From assembly GCF_014356525.2 (NCBI RefSeq), contig NC_052511.1, forward strand, positions 31,398,689 through 31,462,688: 64,000 nucleotides of DNA, in the 5' to 3' direction. This DNA comes from Nilaparvata lugens (Eukaryota > Arthropoda > Insecta > Hemiptera > Delphacidae). The notes under the pieces were generated by a model, which ran no database searches, was not told the DNA's origin, and saw nothing but the letters and a program-made list of their open reading frames with translations. Position 1 is the stretch's first letter. Every line of letters starts with the position of its first letter. The translations under genes and the position numbers were made by a program. Positions 24,031-33,860 of the stretch are shown one piece after another.

Positions 24031-24941
24031 AAATTAATAAATTAACATAAAATAAATGCAAATTGCATTTAGCACTAGCGATACTAGTCACAAAGACTTC
24101 TAGTATCTAGTAGTCCTTCGAATGTCAATCTAGACTTCTCGTACCTAATTTATCTCTCGAATAGGATAAGTTAAATGTATTTTGTAGGAATGTGTATCAG
24201 GTATTAAGTCTCCACAAGACTTATTACTGCATGTCTGCAGTAAACAGTTCAATAGACTTGTAACGGTATTTGTCAAGGTTGGACCAACACGCAGAACAGC
24301 CGTAAAAGGTCAGTGTTTCACTAGATTGGTCGTGAACTTCAAAAACTGTTCGATTGTCATTGGAGTCGATCATTGAAAGCACTTTCCCTTCCTAAACACG
24401 CCCGTAAAATAATTGTTTCTGCATTATCTCTATCTTTCTAGATTTTTTTCGGCTCTTTTGGTTTACATTGATGGCATTTTTATGCAGCATATCGGTACAT
24501 AAAAACTCCATCAACTATTATTCGCACGTATACCGTACCTTTTATAATATTTTCAGGGATGTTGAGGATCCGTCCAAATACTATGGTTATTTGAATGGAT
24601 ATTGAGAAGCATTACTTATATTCTCCTACAATTTCTAATCAGAAACCTATATCATTCATTTCTCGTCTAATCAATGTTAGATATCCTTTTTTAATATCTA
24701 ATCCAGATATATAAATTGATAATAATCGTAGTATGACTGTAGGTCTACTCGTCATGGATCACATCTGATACTTATTGTTCTAAAACTTAGTTACAATTTA
24801 TTAATTTTTCCTTTGGCCAAAACCGGTTGTGTATTCAAAAAAGAATTAAGGCTACCAGTAAATATATAAGTGATTATTAATCTTTTCAAGCTCTCTATAG
24901 TAACAGTTTTGTTGATTCTTAGAGATTTGCATTTAAAAATA

Positions 24942-25013
24942 AGAATGATTAAACTGTTGACAGAAAGTCAACATTTCAAGAAAAAGAATGATCTAACTGT
25001 TGACAGAAAGTCA
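24942..25013 (+). repeat. Short tandem duplication, 43 bp period
   Basis: AGAATGAT(T/C)(A/T)AACTGTTGACAGAAAGTCA occurs twice, starting at 24942 and 24985. It lies just upstream of the retrotransposon remnant and may belong to the DNA it inserted into. Confidence 0.7.
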
Positions 25014-25176
25014 CCCTACATTATTGATAAACAACTTTAGAGAAGAAACATTTCAAACTTTTTAAACCATTGTGAGCCATACTTCTACTTCTATAGACCT
25101 ACAGAGCTACCTTTTTTGTTAGGGCTACTCTTAATTACCAAGCTATAAAAAAAATCGAATTACCCTTTTACTTTTA

Positions 25177-25270
25177 CTCACGTGTTTCAACATTTATGTC
25201 ATTTTCAATTCACTTTAAAATGAATTTCACTCACTTGAAAATGACATTATGTTGATACATGTTGTGAGTG
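25177..25270. repeat. 94 bp imperfect inverted repeat abutting the Gag frame
   Basis: The left arm (ACTCACGTGTTTCAACATTT then ATGTCATTTTCAA) and the right arm (TTGAAAATGACATTATGTTG then ATACATGTTGTGAGTG) are inverted copies that meet near 25218. The Gag frame opens one base pair beyond it, so the hairpin marks the 5' break of the retrotransposon copy, or an insertion into it. Confidence 0.75.
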
Positions 25271-25271
25271 A

Positions 25272-26114
25272 AAATTAGTGAGAATAAGTATTCAAGTGAG
25301 AGAGTTAGGGAAGAAATCAAAAGAGGGTGAGAATAGAATGGTTCTACGGTTAGACAAGGCAGTGGAAGAATTGCGAGATTCTAATAGAAATATGAATGAG
25401 CAAATGGAAGAGTTAATAGAAGAGAGAGTCAGTCAACGTGATGTGGAGATAAGAAATGAAATGAAATCAGATACAAATAGAATAGAGGGCGAAGTGTCGG
25501 TAGTAAGAAAGATGATGGAAGAATTAGAAGGAGAGTGTACGAAGAAATTTGAAAGTGCAGAAAGAAAAAAGGGAACTGAGCAGATATTGGTGATCAATAA
25601 CGGCCAAATTAATAGACCGAAAATCAGTGGTTGTGAAAAAAATCCATTAGAATCTCTAAAGAAATTGAGAAAATTTATCAAAGACCAAAGATTAGATGTA
25701 GATGATTGGGGTAATGTAAAAGAGGAGTTGTCGGTTTGTTTTACCGGTCAAGCAGAAAATTGGTGGAGTGGCTGTGCAGAAGGCATTGGCAGTTTGGATG
25801 AACTAGAAGCAAGTTTCAAAGCCATATTTTGGAATGCCAGTGTGAGAAATTCAATTAAAAAGAAATTATTTGATGGCAAGTATACTGGAGTCGGAGGTGA
25901 AAGTAGAGTCCAGTACTTGTTGAAAATGCAGGCAATGGCTCAGAGTCTTGGGGATAACATTTCAGAAGAAGAGTTTATAGGGATGCTATCCAAACATTAT
26001 CCGGAAATGATAATTAGACTCACAACAATAAGAGAGCTATCAGCATTTGTTGAGCTCTTAGTTGTGATGCAGAAGAGATGCCAACAAAAAAGAAAGGTGG
26101 GAGAGTTGAAATAG
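25272..26114 (+). CDS. gag: Ty3/gypsy-type Gag, 5'-truncated copy
   Basis: The frame is open from 25272. The first ATG is at 25338, giving about 258 codons, which I prefer over the GTG at 25278. The N-terminal ~90 residues are charged and heptad-rich (a coiled coil). From about residue 110 (counting from ATG) the pattern is that of the retrotransposon Gag capsid domain: P-L-E-S-L-K-K-L-R-K-F, then VKEELSVCFTGQAENWWSG, F-K-A-I-F-W, LFDGKYTGVGGESRVQYL, EEEFIGMLSKHYPE. The product would form the particle shell. The region is purine-rich and unlike its flanks in codon use. A hairpin repeat sits directly at its 5' side and no 5' LTR is visible, so the copy is probably truncated. The frame ends in TAG (26112-26114), and the next frame overlaps it at minus 1. 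Confidence 0.8.
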   Translation, partial: KLVRISIQVRELGKKSKEGENRMVLRLDKAVEELRDSNRNMNEQMEELIEERVSQRDVEIRNEMKSDTNRIEGEVSVVRKMMEELEGECTKKFESAERKKGTEQILVINNGQINRPKISGCEKNPLESLKKLRKFIKDQRLDVDDWGNVKEELSVCFTGQAENWWSGCAEGIGSLDELEASFKAIFWNASVRNSIKKKLFDGKYTGVGGESRVQYLLKMQAMAQSLGDNISEEEFIGMLSKHYPEMIIRLTTIRELSAFVELLVVMQKRCQQKRKVGELK

Positions 26115-26392
26115 AGAGAGCAGAGAGACAAGATGAGTGTAGATGGAGTAAAGTAGATGAGGAGACGAAAGAGAAACACAGAAGAGAAGACAACAATCAT
26201 GGAGATAGTCATAATTATGATGGGAGAAATAATTTCAGAAATGGTCGTGGACATAATTTTCAATATAATGGAAGAGGAAGAGGTCAATGGAACAATGGAT
26301 ATCATCAACGAAATGACAGAGAGAAAAACGGAAATGAAGCAGGAGGCAAGAATGAGATACAGGGAAACTCCAATGGCGGGGTCAAAAAATGA
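26078..26392 (+). CDS. Basic, Arg/Gly/Asn-rich continuation of Gag (nucleocapsid-like)
   Basis: A 104-codon frame, minus 1 relative to Gag, overlaps its end by 37 nt. The peptide is highly basic with RNNFRNGRG, NGRGRGQWNNGY and similar RGG-like runs, the kind of nucleic-acid-binding tail that follows capsid. No CCHC zinc knuckle is present. It ends in TGA (26390-26392), overlapping the next ATG as ATGA. Both frame changes coincide with runs of six A (26086-26091 and 26384-26389). They may therefore be sites of frameshifting, or simple indels in a dead copy. Confidence 0.6.
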   Translation: MPTKKKGGRVEIERAERQDECRWSKVDEETKEKHRREDNNHGDSHNYDGRNNFRNGRGHNFQYNGRGRGQWNNGYHQRNDREKNGNEAGGKNEIQGNSNGGVKK

Positions 26393-27261
26393 GTTACCCA
26401 AAGCCCTCGCCTTTTAATAATGGGTATAAACACAAAAAGCCATACTGGAATAGGCCACCGAATGAATGGGTCAGTAAAAATGAGGATAATCACTCAACAA
26501 ATAAAGTGAATAATTGTAGGCTAAAATACATTACAAAGGACTTATTAGAGGAAGAACCCAGTGATGAGAAGAAGGGGTCATTGCAAGTGAAAACAAAAAA
26601 TTGTCAAATGGCTGAAATCAGTGTTAGGATTGGAGGTGAAAGAGTTAATATGGTTATTGATACAGGTAGTGAAGTGAGTGTTATAAATAGGGAAGTTTTG
26701 AATAAATTGAAAGACAGTAGCAATCAAGGAATTGAATTACTACCTACAAATGAAGTAAAAATTGTTGGAGTAACTGGAGCACGTAGTAAGAGAGTTAATA
26801 AGCAGGTAGTTTTAGAGATAATGTTCAAAGAAGGTCAAGTGATACCAATCAGTTGTTTAGTGGTAGAGGGCTTAAATGCTAATATATTGTGTGGTATGGA
26901 CGCATTGAGGAAATTGAAAGCTACAATAAACATTTCAGAAGATACAGTAAGTTTCACACATGATGGGAAAGAGATAACAGCATCATTAGTGACCAGTCCA
27001 TCAAGTAATACTTTGGGTTTATTTCTATGTGCTGAGGAGAAAGATGAGCTATGGAATAAGCAGTTAAGAAGCGTTCGGGAGTTAGGAGGTAATGAAGCAG
27101 AAGAGTACATAAGGGTATTAGAGGAAAACAAAAAGATAATTTATGTAGGACCTTATAAGGTTCGTAGAATAAAAGGGGGAAATGCATATGATGTTATAAA
27201 TGAGGATGGTATGTTAATAGGTACTTTTAATGCAGTAGAGTTAAAGCCATTTAAAGAATAA
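26389..27261 (+). CDS. Retroviral-type aspartic protease fused to integrase C-terminus
   Basis: This is a 290-codon frame. Residues about 80-190 form a retropepsin: VNMVIDTGSEVSVI carries the catalytic DTG, and NILCGMDAL is the usual (I/L)LG-x-D near the domain end. Reverse transcriptase, RNase H and the integrase zinc finger and DDE core should follow, but none is there. Instead, after about 50 residues without a recognised domain, the frame enters IYVGPYKVRRI ... GTFNAVELKPF. That is the C-terminal region of Ty3/gypsy integrases, and the stop is at 27259-27261. The deletion joins the two parts without breaking the frame. Such an element could not move by itself but could in principle be packaged by a relative. 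Confidence 0.8.
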   Translation: MSYPKPSPFNNGYKHKKPYWNRPPNEWVSKNEDNHSTNKVNNCRLKYITKDLLEEEPSDEKKGSLQVKTKNCQMAEISVRIGGERVNMVIDTGSEVSVINREVLNKLKDSSNQGIELLPTNEVKIVGVTGARSKRVNKQVVLEIMFKEGQVIPISCLVVEGLNANILCGMDALRKLKATINISEDTVSFTHDGKEITASLVTSPSSNTLGLFLCAEEKDELWNKQLRSVRELGGNEAEEYIRVLEENKKIIYVGPYKVRRIKGGNAYDVINEDGMLIGTFNAVELKPFKE

Positions 27262-28850
27262 GGAGTAGGGGAATTTTTGAGTTGTGGAGACAAGTAAAGG
27301 TATCCAGGCTGTAGGTAGTCATAAGAATTTGTCATTAGTTAGTAGAGTAGTATGTAAGGGTATGGCAAACAAGCAACAACCAGTCTCAAATGTGTGAGTG
27401 AAACCTGTCGAAATTATCAATAGTAGTGGTAAAGAAGTCTAGGCACATTTTGGTCAATTACAACATCAACTCACACCACCAGTCTACTACACCACCCCAC
27501 CAATAACGATGCCACATCAACCGTCCACACCCCACACCCCACACCACCACTCCATGGTAATGTCAGTCTGAGGCAAAGCTACACAGAAGTCCCAGAAGCT
27601 ATGATTATCCATCACAATGCCGCAACTAAATTAATCCAGCAAATTGTCACAATTCTTTAGCCATGTCGTCCTCATCAACATCTCGCCGACATGTGATGGG
27701 GGATTTTGTAACAATCATCTCAGGCCTTGGTTTTCTACAGCTACAAGCCAGGCCAAGACAGTTTTCGACTTGCAACTTTCTGCCTCAAAACGTACAAAAG
27801 GAACCAGCTTATGGCAAAGAGGGGTAGAGGTTGAAACAATGATGGTCAAAAGTCTAACGGTGAAATAACCGACGCTGACCAGTGACAAAAGGGTGGCAGC
27901 CAGACGCCAGGCGTGAGTGGAGTGCCATCAGATAGGGGGCAGCACCAACTGGGGCAGTGATCCAAGGAGGAACAATGGCTCGAGGGTTGGCGAGCACGTG
28001 GAGTTGGGAACACGAGGACACTTTTCGGTGAACCACGGCTAGAGTAACATGTCTGAGGAGTGAGCAGCGTGCAGCCCGCAGCCCTAGGGGCTGAAATGGA
28101 GTCCTGTTTCCGGAAAACCACCACCACATCAACACCATCACATCAAAACCACCATTGAAGAAAAATAATTAAAATTCATAATTTGTAATGTAAAGTGAGC
28201 AGTTTAAAAGTGCGCGAAAAGGCCATGGTCCGCGGGGTATACAACATATAAGGTTAGTGTAATTTTAAGTTGTTGTTTGTTTGCCACACTGGTTATTTTC
28301 TTGTATTATTGTTGTTTAAATAGGGTTTAGGTTTTGTGATTCGTAGTATTATTGTGCATTATCCTATTTGAATATAGAGACTCTCAATAAACATTATTAT
28401 TATATTTCATAAACGGTAAAATCATATTTCATATTTCGGTGTTCTGCTCAATAGACTTATTACTAAAATTCCAAAGGACATTTGATATATTTAACCAACA
28501 TGGAAAATCTCATTTGTTTCTTAGTAAAGTGTCAATTTCATTTGCCTTTTGCTTATTTTTCATTATATTTATCTAATGATTCAAAATTGCCTTGTGTTGT
28601 TATTTCACAAGTATCATTAGATCCCCTCCCTTCTTTATTGTTTTAATCATGCAGTGAAGCAATATAGTTGGGAAAGATGTGTAGTTCTACATTCATTGAT
28701 TGCTGGACTGCGTCTTTATTAAAAGTAATAAAGTAATGTACATTGTTTTTATATAGTTCAAAGAAATTCATGTCTCTGCTAAAGAGTTATGCTGTGGTAG
28801 TTGTTTATTCAAATTTCGAGGGTCGTTCCCTAATAATTAACGTGGCGCCT
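27262..28850 (+). mobile_element. 3' region of the Ty3/gypsy element, possible 3' LTR
   Basis: A purine run just after the stop (AAGGAGTAGGGGAA, 27264-27277) could be the polypurine tract. A CAC/ACC-rich noncoding section (27440-28150) follows, more GC-rich than the surrounding intron. Near 28230-28250 is a TATA-like ACATATAAGG, and AATAAA occurs at about 28387. A TGGCGCC at 28843-28849 resembles a primer-binding site, but it lies on the wrong side for a 3' LTR. No matching 5' LTR was found upstream of Gag, so the boundaries are not fixed. Confidence 0.4.
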
Positions 28851-28947
28851 GGGTTATAAATTTCAAATTTTATATTATCAAATTTTCATATTACTATTTA
28901 AATTTCAAATTCACCATATATTAAGCAATCAGTAAGTGTAGATCTAG

Positions 28948-28949
<2 letters not shown>

Positions 28950-29007
<58 letters not shown>
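28950..29007. repeat. (TA)n microsatellite
   Basis: A pure alternating TA tract of 58 bp between the retrotransposon and the signal-peptide exon. Confidence 0.98.
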
Positions 29008-29010
<3 letters not shown>

Positions 29011-29200
29011 CTCTCAAGATTGATATATTTAATTTAGTAGAATCGGGGAAGTTTGATTGTGAAAAAAGACAAGCTACTAAGCTTAAACTCTACTCTTCAT
29101 GGGAAATAGAAATAGAATTCAATAGAATATTCAATAAATAATATAACATTGTAAATGAAAAATAGATATTTCAGTTTAAGAATGATATTATTTTACTCAC

Positions 29201-29370
29201 CATATTAGTAGCAATGCTATGGGAAGTAATGCAGCCATTATATGCAGAGCTCTGCTAACTTCCACAATAACTTTAGTAATTGTTTTTGTCCGATTTGTGA
29301 TTGATTTTCACTGATATGAAATTCACTGACACCATCTGTGGAACATCCTTTGTCACTCGCGTTACGACAG
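29201..29370 (-). CDS. Haem peroxidase, first coding exon (5' UTR and signal peptide)
   Basis: The exon is bounded by the acceptor TTTTATTATTGTATTGCATTCAG (intron side 29371 up) and the strong donor AATATG|GTGAGT. Coding starts at ATG 29238 in a favourable context (TATAATGG); 29239-29370 is 5' UTR with two short upstream ORFs. The 12 codons and TG| end in phase 2, which exactly suits exon 2 (codon TGG). The peptide MAALLPIALLLI then W-SVGGSVA forms a typical signal peptide with a likely cut after GSVA. The product should therefore enter the secretory pathway, as expected for a peroxidase of this family. The exon has no homology of its own; the assignment rests on phase, splice quality and the signal peptide. 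A long pyrimidine-biased stretch (on this strand) lies just upstream. Confidence 0.7.
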
Positions 29371-29458
29371 CTGAATGCAATACAATAATAAAATGGCTTT
29401 GTTGAGTGTTGGGAAATTGTTGAAAAACCAAATAATATTTATAATATACTCTTGAAGA

Positions 29459-30003
29459 AGAGAATGCTGATGAGTGGATGGATATGTAGGGGAAGAAAAA
29501 TATGAAGGAGAAGGGGAAAAATAAGAGAGAGAGAAAAAGATGGGAAAATCTTCAAAGGAGAAGGGGAAAGAAAAGAAAATGAGGCAAAAAAGGCTGATAT
29601 TATTTCTTGGAATATGATTGAAAACCCAAATATACTCTCTAAAGAGAGGAGAAGAAGAGGGTGAGAATAAGTAGAGTGGAATATGAGAAGAAGGGAGAGG
29701 ATGAGGTAAAAAAGACTTAGTAGGAAAAGAAGACGAGATGAAAGGAAAGGCCAAACGAAGAATGAAAATATAGAAGAATAGAAATGAATGAATATTGAAT
29801 AAATAATAGAAATAGAAAATACTTTATAACTCAGGTATAATGCCAAAAAATAGTTTTCAGTATAGGAAGGCGAAGTAGGAGAAGGAAGAGTTGGTGAAGA
29901 AGAGGAGAAGAATTGAAGAAGGTGGAAAAACTTGGTGGGAGAAGATGACAAGGAGAAGAAAAAGACAGGAGAATAAAAATAAGAAGATGAAGAGGAAGAT
30001 TAT
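29459..30003 (+). repeat. Purine-rich (A/G) tract
   Basis: Roughly 545 bp dominated by A and G on the plus strand (AAGGAGAAGGGGAAA-type runs), with short interruptions. On the minus strand it is pyrimidine-rich and lies about 90 bp before the acceptor of the peroxidase signal-peptide exon. Long Ser/Phe/Leu-rich open frames on the minus strand are artefacts of this composition. Confidence 0.85.
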
Positions 30004-30954
30004 TTAGGATAAATCATGTCTACTCATTGAATTTTGAATACTGTATATAGTATTTTGTGCACTAGGTAGGCCCATGTTTTATGGAGAGAATATGGATAAA
30101 TTCATATACTGTTGAGATAAACTGAGGGAATGAAAAACAGGTAGTACGTAAGTGAAAGATGACTTCAGTCAATAAGTACATTACGCTGCAATGTGTATGT
30201 ATGATAGTTATCTGCTTTCAAACTCATAACGTACTTCTCAAGTCGAGAGAAAGTGTTAAATGCAAACACCACGCTAAAGAAATTCAAATGTATTGGCAAA
30301 CACTCTCCCTCTTAAGTATTTCTCTCTCACTCAGAAACCTGACCCACCCAAAAGATAAAGCCGGTAAGATGAATGGAATCTGACCAGGATATGTTCATTC
30401 CAAAGCTTCGGAAGCCGGAAGGCAGGCATGAGGATAGATAATTTGAAAGCAATTATTCTCGGAACTTGATTCAGACTTACTGCTGGTTTAATGTTGAAGT
30501 AAGAGAAGGAAAGTTGGTTTAGTGATATTTCGTGTCGTGTAATAGATCTATCGAGCAACTTATCTCGTGTGTGGATAAATTAAAAGCTTATGTAATAGTT
30601 TAGTAACCAAGTTAAGTCCATACTATTAACGCCTTTTTACTTTCGTTTGCTAGTTTATGTAAGTAACCACGAGTTGAAATGAACCACGGGTAAAAATAAT
30701 AAGGAACCTCGTGAACCACGAGTTGCATTAGATTATAAGAACATTAATTTTATTGGAATAATATCTGCAGATGGAACATGGAATAAATTTTATCCCTTTC
30801 AATTATTTTATGTATGTTGCAACTGAAATCCATTAGTTGTAGAGAAGAGGTCCTTCCACCTGTTTAATTGTACATTTTTCGATTATGGTGTTCACATAAG
30901 TCTTGGATGACTTGTGCTTTGATAATTTTGTGAGGAATGAGACAGTAAGAGAAA

Positions 30955-31085
30955 GACGGAATGGGAATAGAACCCATGACCAGAGCAGTGAAAAATAAGA
31001 ATGAAAAAATGCTTTATCATCCGGAGTTAGGACTTCTAAGTCCTTTCAACCACTCAACCTTGATAGAGCAGTGCTGCAGCAGCTA
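30955..31085 (-). mobile_element. tRNA-related SINE or tRNA pseudogene, minus strand
   Basis: On the minus strand an A-box-like AAGGTTGAGTGGTTGAAAGG is followed about 80 bp later by a B-box-like GGTCATGGGTTCTATTCCC. The spacing is longer than in any tRNA, and an AT-rich stretch lies between them. This suggests a decayed tRNA-derived repeat. 30004-30954 and 31086-32706 show nothing else recognisable. Confidence 0.45.
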
Positions 31086-32706
31086 CAAGAGATTTGAGTT
31101 GCAACGCTCCTAACTGTAAGGCTACTCTGGTTCACAATAATTTATTATAAATGATCTAAAGATAGTATTTGTTGCGGTGTAATGAATTTAATACTTGAAG
31201 TCTAGGTGAGAGAAGCTCTGATTAAATTTATTTATGAGTTGCATTGGATGATAAAAGCATGAATTTTATTGGAAGAATGTCTGCAGATGAAATGAATCAA
31301 AACCTTCTCAAATTAAATCAGGGAATATTTTTCGCACATCAACCACTGCAACTACTAATCTACAGTATCGCATGTTTTTCTTTATGCGGGAGGGGTTAGA
31401 ACACTATTTATATAGTTTTAAGAATGATTCATTTTATTCATTTATTTTTTAATTTAAATTGAAAAAAGGTGAGTGATAGAAATGTAAAGAGCAATTCAAT
31501 GTGCTTAAGGGTGGATAAGATAGGTGATTTCCCAATCTCTATGTGGCTTATTCAAGTTCATTGGTAATCTAATTTGTCAATTTGATGTTGTGATTGTTGT
31601 GTAAATGAAATCATATTTGTAAGTTGATTGGTGAGTTCACTGATCTGTTCTTATTTTTGAAAATTTGTGTCTGTGACTTTCAGAGCTGATTATCGCTTGA
31701 TATCAATTATAAAAATTGAATAGAAGGTGTTTTCTAAACACCTCTTGACACAGATTTTGTAAAATTTCTTTGTTTTGAGATCAACTTCTTGAAATCCAAT
31801 AAGAAACTATCTTGAATATTTTTTTTTGACAAAATACATCAATACAAAATCTAATGTCACAGTTTTGCATTTTATCACTGACGTTAATAAATTCTCAATA
31901 TTAATATCTCAAAAAGCCTCTTATAAAAATCTTTAATAGATTCAAAAAATGTTAGCTGTTGAATTTCTGGTTTGATTAACATGAACTAGGCTATGTGAAT
32001 CAAGCAATCACCGTGTTTTCAAACTGCAATCAGATTCATTTCATCTTCATCACATCCTGAGAGTATGTTCCTCAGTTAGACTAATACTTCCAATACTTAA
32101 TTTTCATCACAAATCAACAATACATTTCAACAATAGCCTATAGTAAGATGCAGTTTCTCATGTATTGGTGGAAATTGACTTTATTCTTTATTCATTTATA
32201 CAATAGGTACATTATCAAAATTATAGGGAGAGGAAAAATAAGGTAACCTTGTGTAATTCCTCTCCTCCTCTCCCAAATTTAGATAACACATAGTCCGAAA
32301 TAGGTTAAGTCTTGTAGTTCTTCAATTCACAAAATTTTCAGAAATTACTTATTCCGAAATGGACGACAATAGGTATAGGCCTAATCATATAATATTAGGT
32401 ATGAAGCAGAAACTGTAATAAAATCTAATTAAAAAAGAATTCCCCAACAAAGGAAAACTTTTTTCTGAAACTCTTCAACAATTCCCAACAAACAAATGTA
32501 ATCCATAAAATTTCACCTCGAAATTCCAGCGAACTACAAAAACACTCGTATCGCGAAATCCTAAAATGCACGGCACTGATCACACTAAATAATCGAAATT
32601 AAACTGTTGAAAAGATATTTTACTATCCAGTTCACAAGACAAAAAATGTTGATTTTATCACTGGATACAAAAAAAAATTGGTCTTAGTCACAATCGAATC
32701 ACGTAC

Positions 32707-32741
32707 CACGGACTTCCAGCTGAGGCCGGCGAGCGAACACT
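32707..32741 (-). promoter_or_regulatory. Candidate core promoter and short first exon of the peroxidase gene
   Basis: In a locally GC-rich patch (32690-32870) the minus strand has the arthropod initiator TTCAGTG with +1 at 32741. At +28 to +32 it has AGTCC, a perfect match to the downstream promoter element RGWYV. A donor GTG|GTACGT at 32706 would end a noncoding first exon of 35 nt. That exon would splice to the acceptor at 29371 across a 3.3 kb intron. Motif matches this short occur by chance, so this remains a proposal. Confidence 0.35.
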
Positions 32742-33012
32742 GAATGCAGACTGGAGGAAGCAGCCACAGAGTAGTAAGTGCTCTGCTATAACTCCACCAC
32801 CGAGGAAAACCACAGAGCATCGGAGTGGGTGGGGGAGGGCGGTTAGGCAACTTGTCGCTGCCAAACAATAATAACTTTCCCCCTCAACTTGTTTGTTATT
32901 TCGACTGAATATGATGTTTGCTCTACACTTTTTACATCTTCATGCAGTAGGCCCACTTCCTTCCATCAGATTTCTTCCTGCGTCATCCAATAGGAATAAT
33001 TAACATCACAGT

Positions 33013-33860
33013 TTGTTTGATTTTTCTTTCGACTTCTCATTGTTCTTCTTAGAAATATGTGTTATTATTTCATACTTCTTCCTTGTTGAGTCATTCTTGC
33101 GGCTCTTACTTCTTATCCCCCTTTTTATTTTACATCATGAATTTTTTCTTGTTTTTCAATCCAGGAGTGAACATAAGCTGTTGATATTTCAGATATTCGC
33201 TTCTTGTCTTACTCTCCTCCCAACTGCTTCCTCTTCTTCCATCATATTCTTTTTTCTCAATGTATTCTTATTTTCTTCCTTCTCCCATTTCTACTGTCGT
33301 TTCTTTCATCTCTTTATTTTCTCCTTCATCTATAATAAAAGTTCCATTACTTTAATTATTTTCCTTCCTCTTTCTTCTTTTCATTTCCCCTTCTTCGGCT
33401 AGCATCTCAATTCTTCCACTCTTGACGCTTTGTTCCTCTTTCCTCCTTTTTCCTTCTTTTTTCCTCCTCCTCCTCCTCCTCCTCCTCCTCCTCCTCCTCC
33501 TCCTTCCTCAACTCCTTGTTCCCTTCCTCCTCCTCCTCATCCTCTTCTTCCTCCTCATCTTCTTCCACCTCCTCCTCCTCCTCCTCCTCCTCCTCTCCTC
33601 CTCCTCCTCCTCCTCCCCCTCCTCATCCTCCTCATCTTCTTCCACCTCCTCCTCCTCCTCATCCTCTTCTTCCTCCTCATCTTCTTCAACCTCCTCCTCC
33701 TCCTCATCCTCTTCCTTCTTTTCGTTTTCCTTCTACTCTTTCGTTCTTTAGTTTTCCCTCTTCCTGATTTTTATACTCAACTTCTTCCTCCAGGTTTCCT
33801 CATCACCTGATTCTCCTCCATTCCTACTCCTGTGACCACTTTTCCTCTTCTCCTTTACAT
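33013..33860 (+). repeat. Pyrimidine-rich tract with (TCC)n block
   Basis: About 850 bp dominated by C and T on the plus strand. The core at 33461-33720 is interrupted TCC/CTC repeat with TCATCTTCT variants. The long Pro/Leu/Ser frames are artefacts of the repeat. Mirror-like polypyrimidine of this length can form triplex DNA. In peroxidase gene orientation it reads (GGA)n and lies upstream of the candidate promoter. Confidence 0.95.

Noticed and set aside
28843..28849. TGGCGCC as a retroviral primer-binding site
   Set aside because: Only seven bases match, it lies downstream of the coding region, and no LTR pair was found around it.
29362..29951. Minus-strand frames of 130 and 170 codons
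   Set aside because: Composition artefact of the purine-rich tract; Ser/Phe/Leu-only peptide.
33422..33810. Overlapping open frames of 80-126 codons rich in Pro, Leu or Ser
   Set aside because: They are three readings of the same (TCC)n/pyrimidine tract, with no domain and no splice context.
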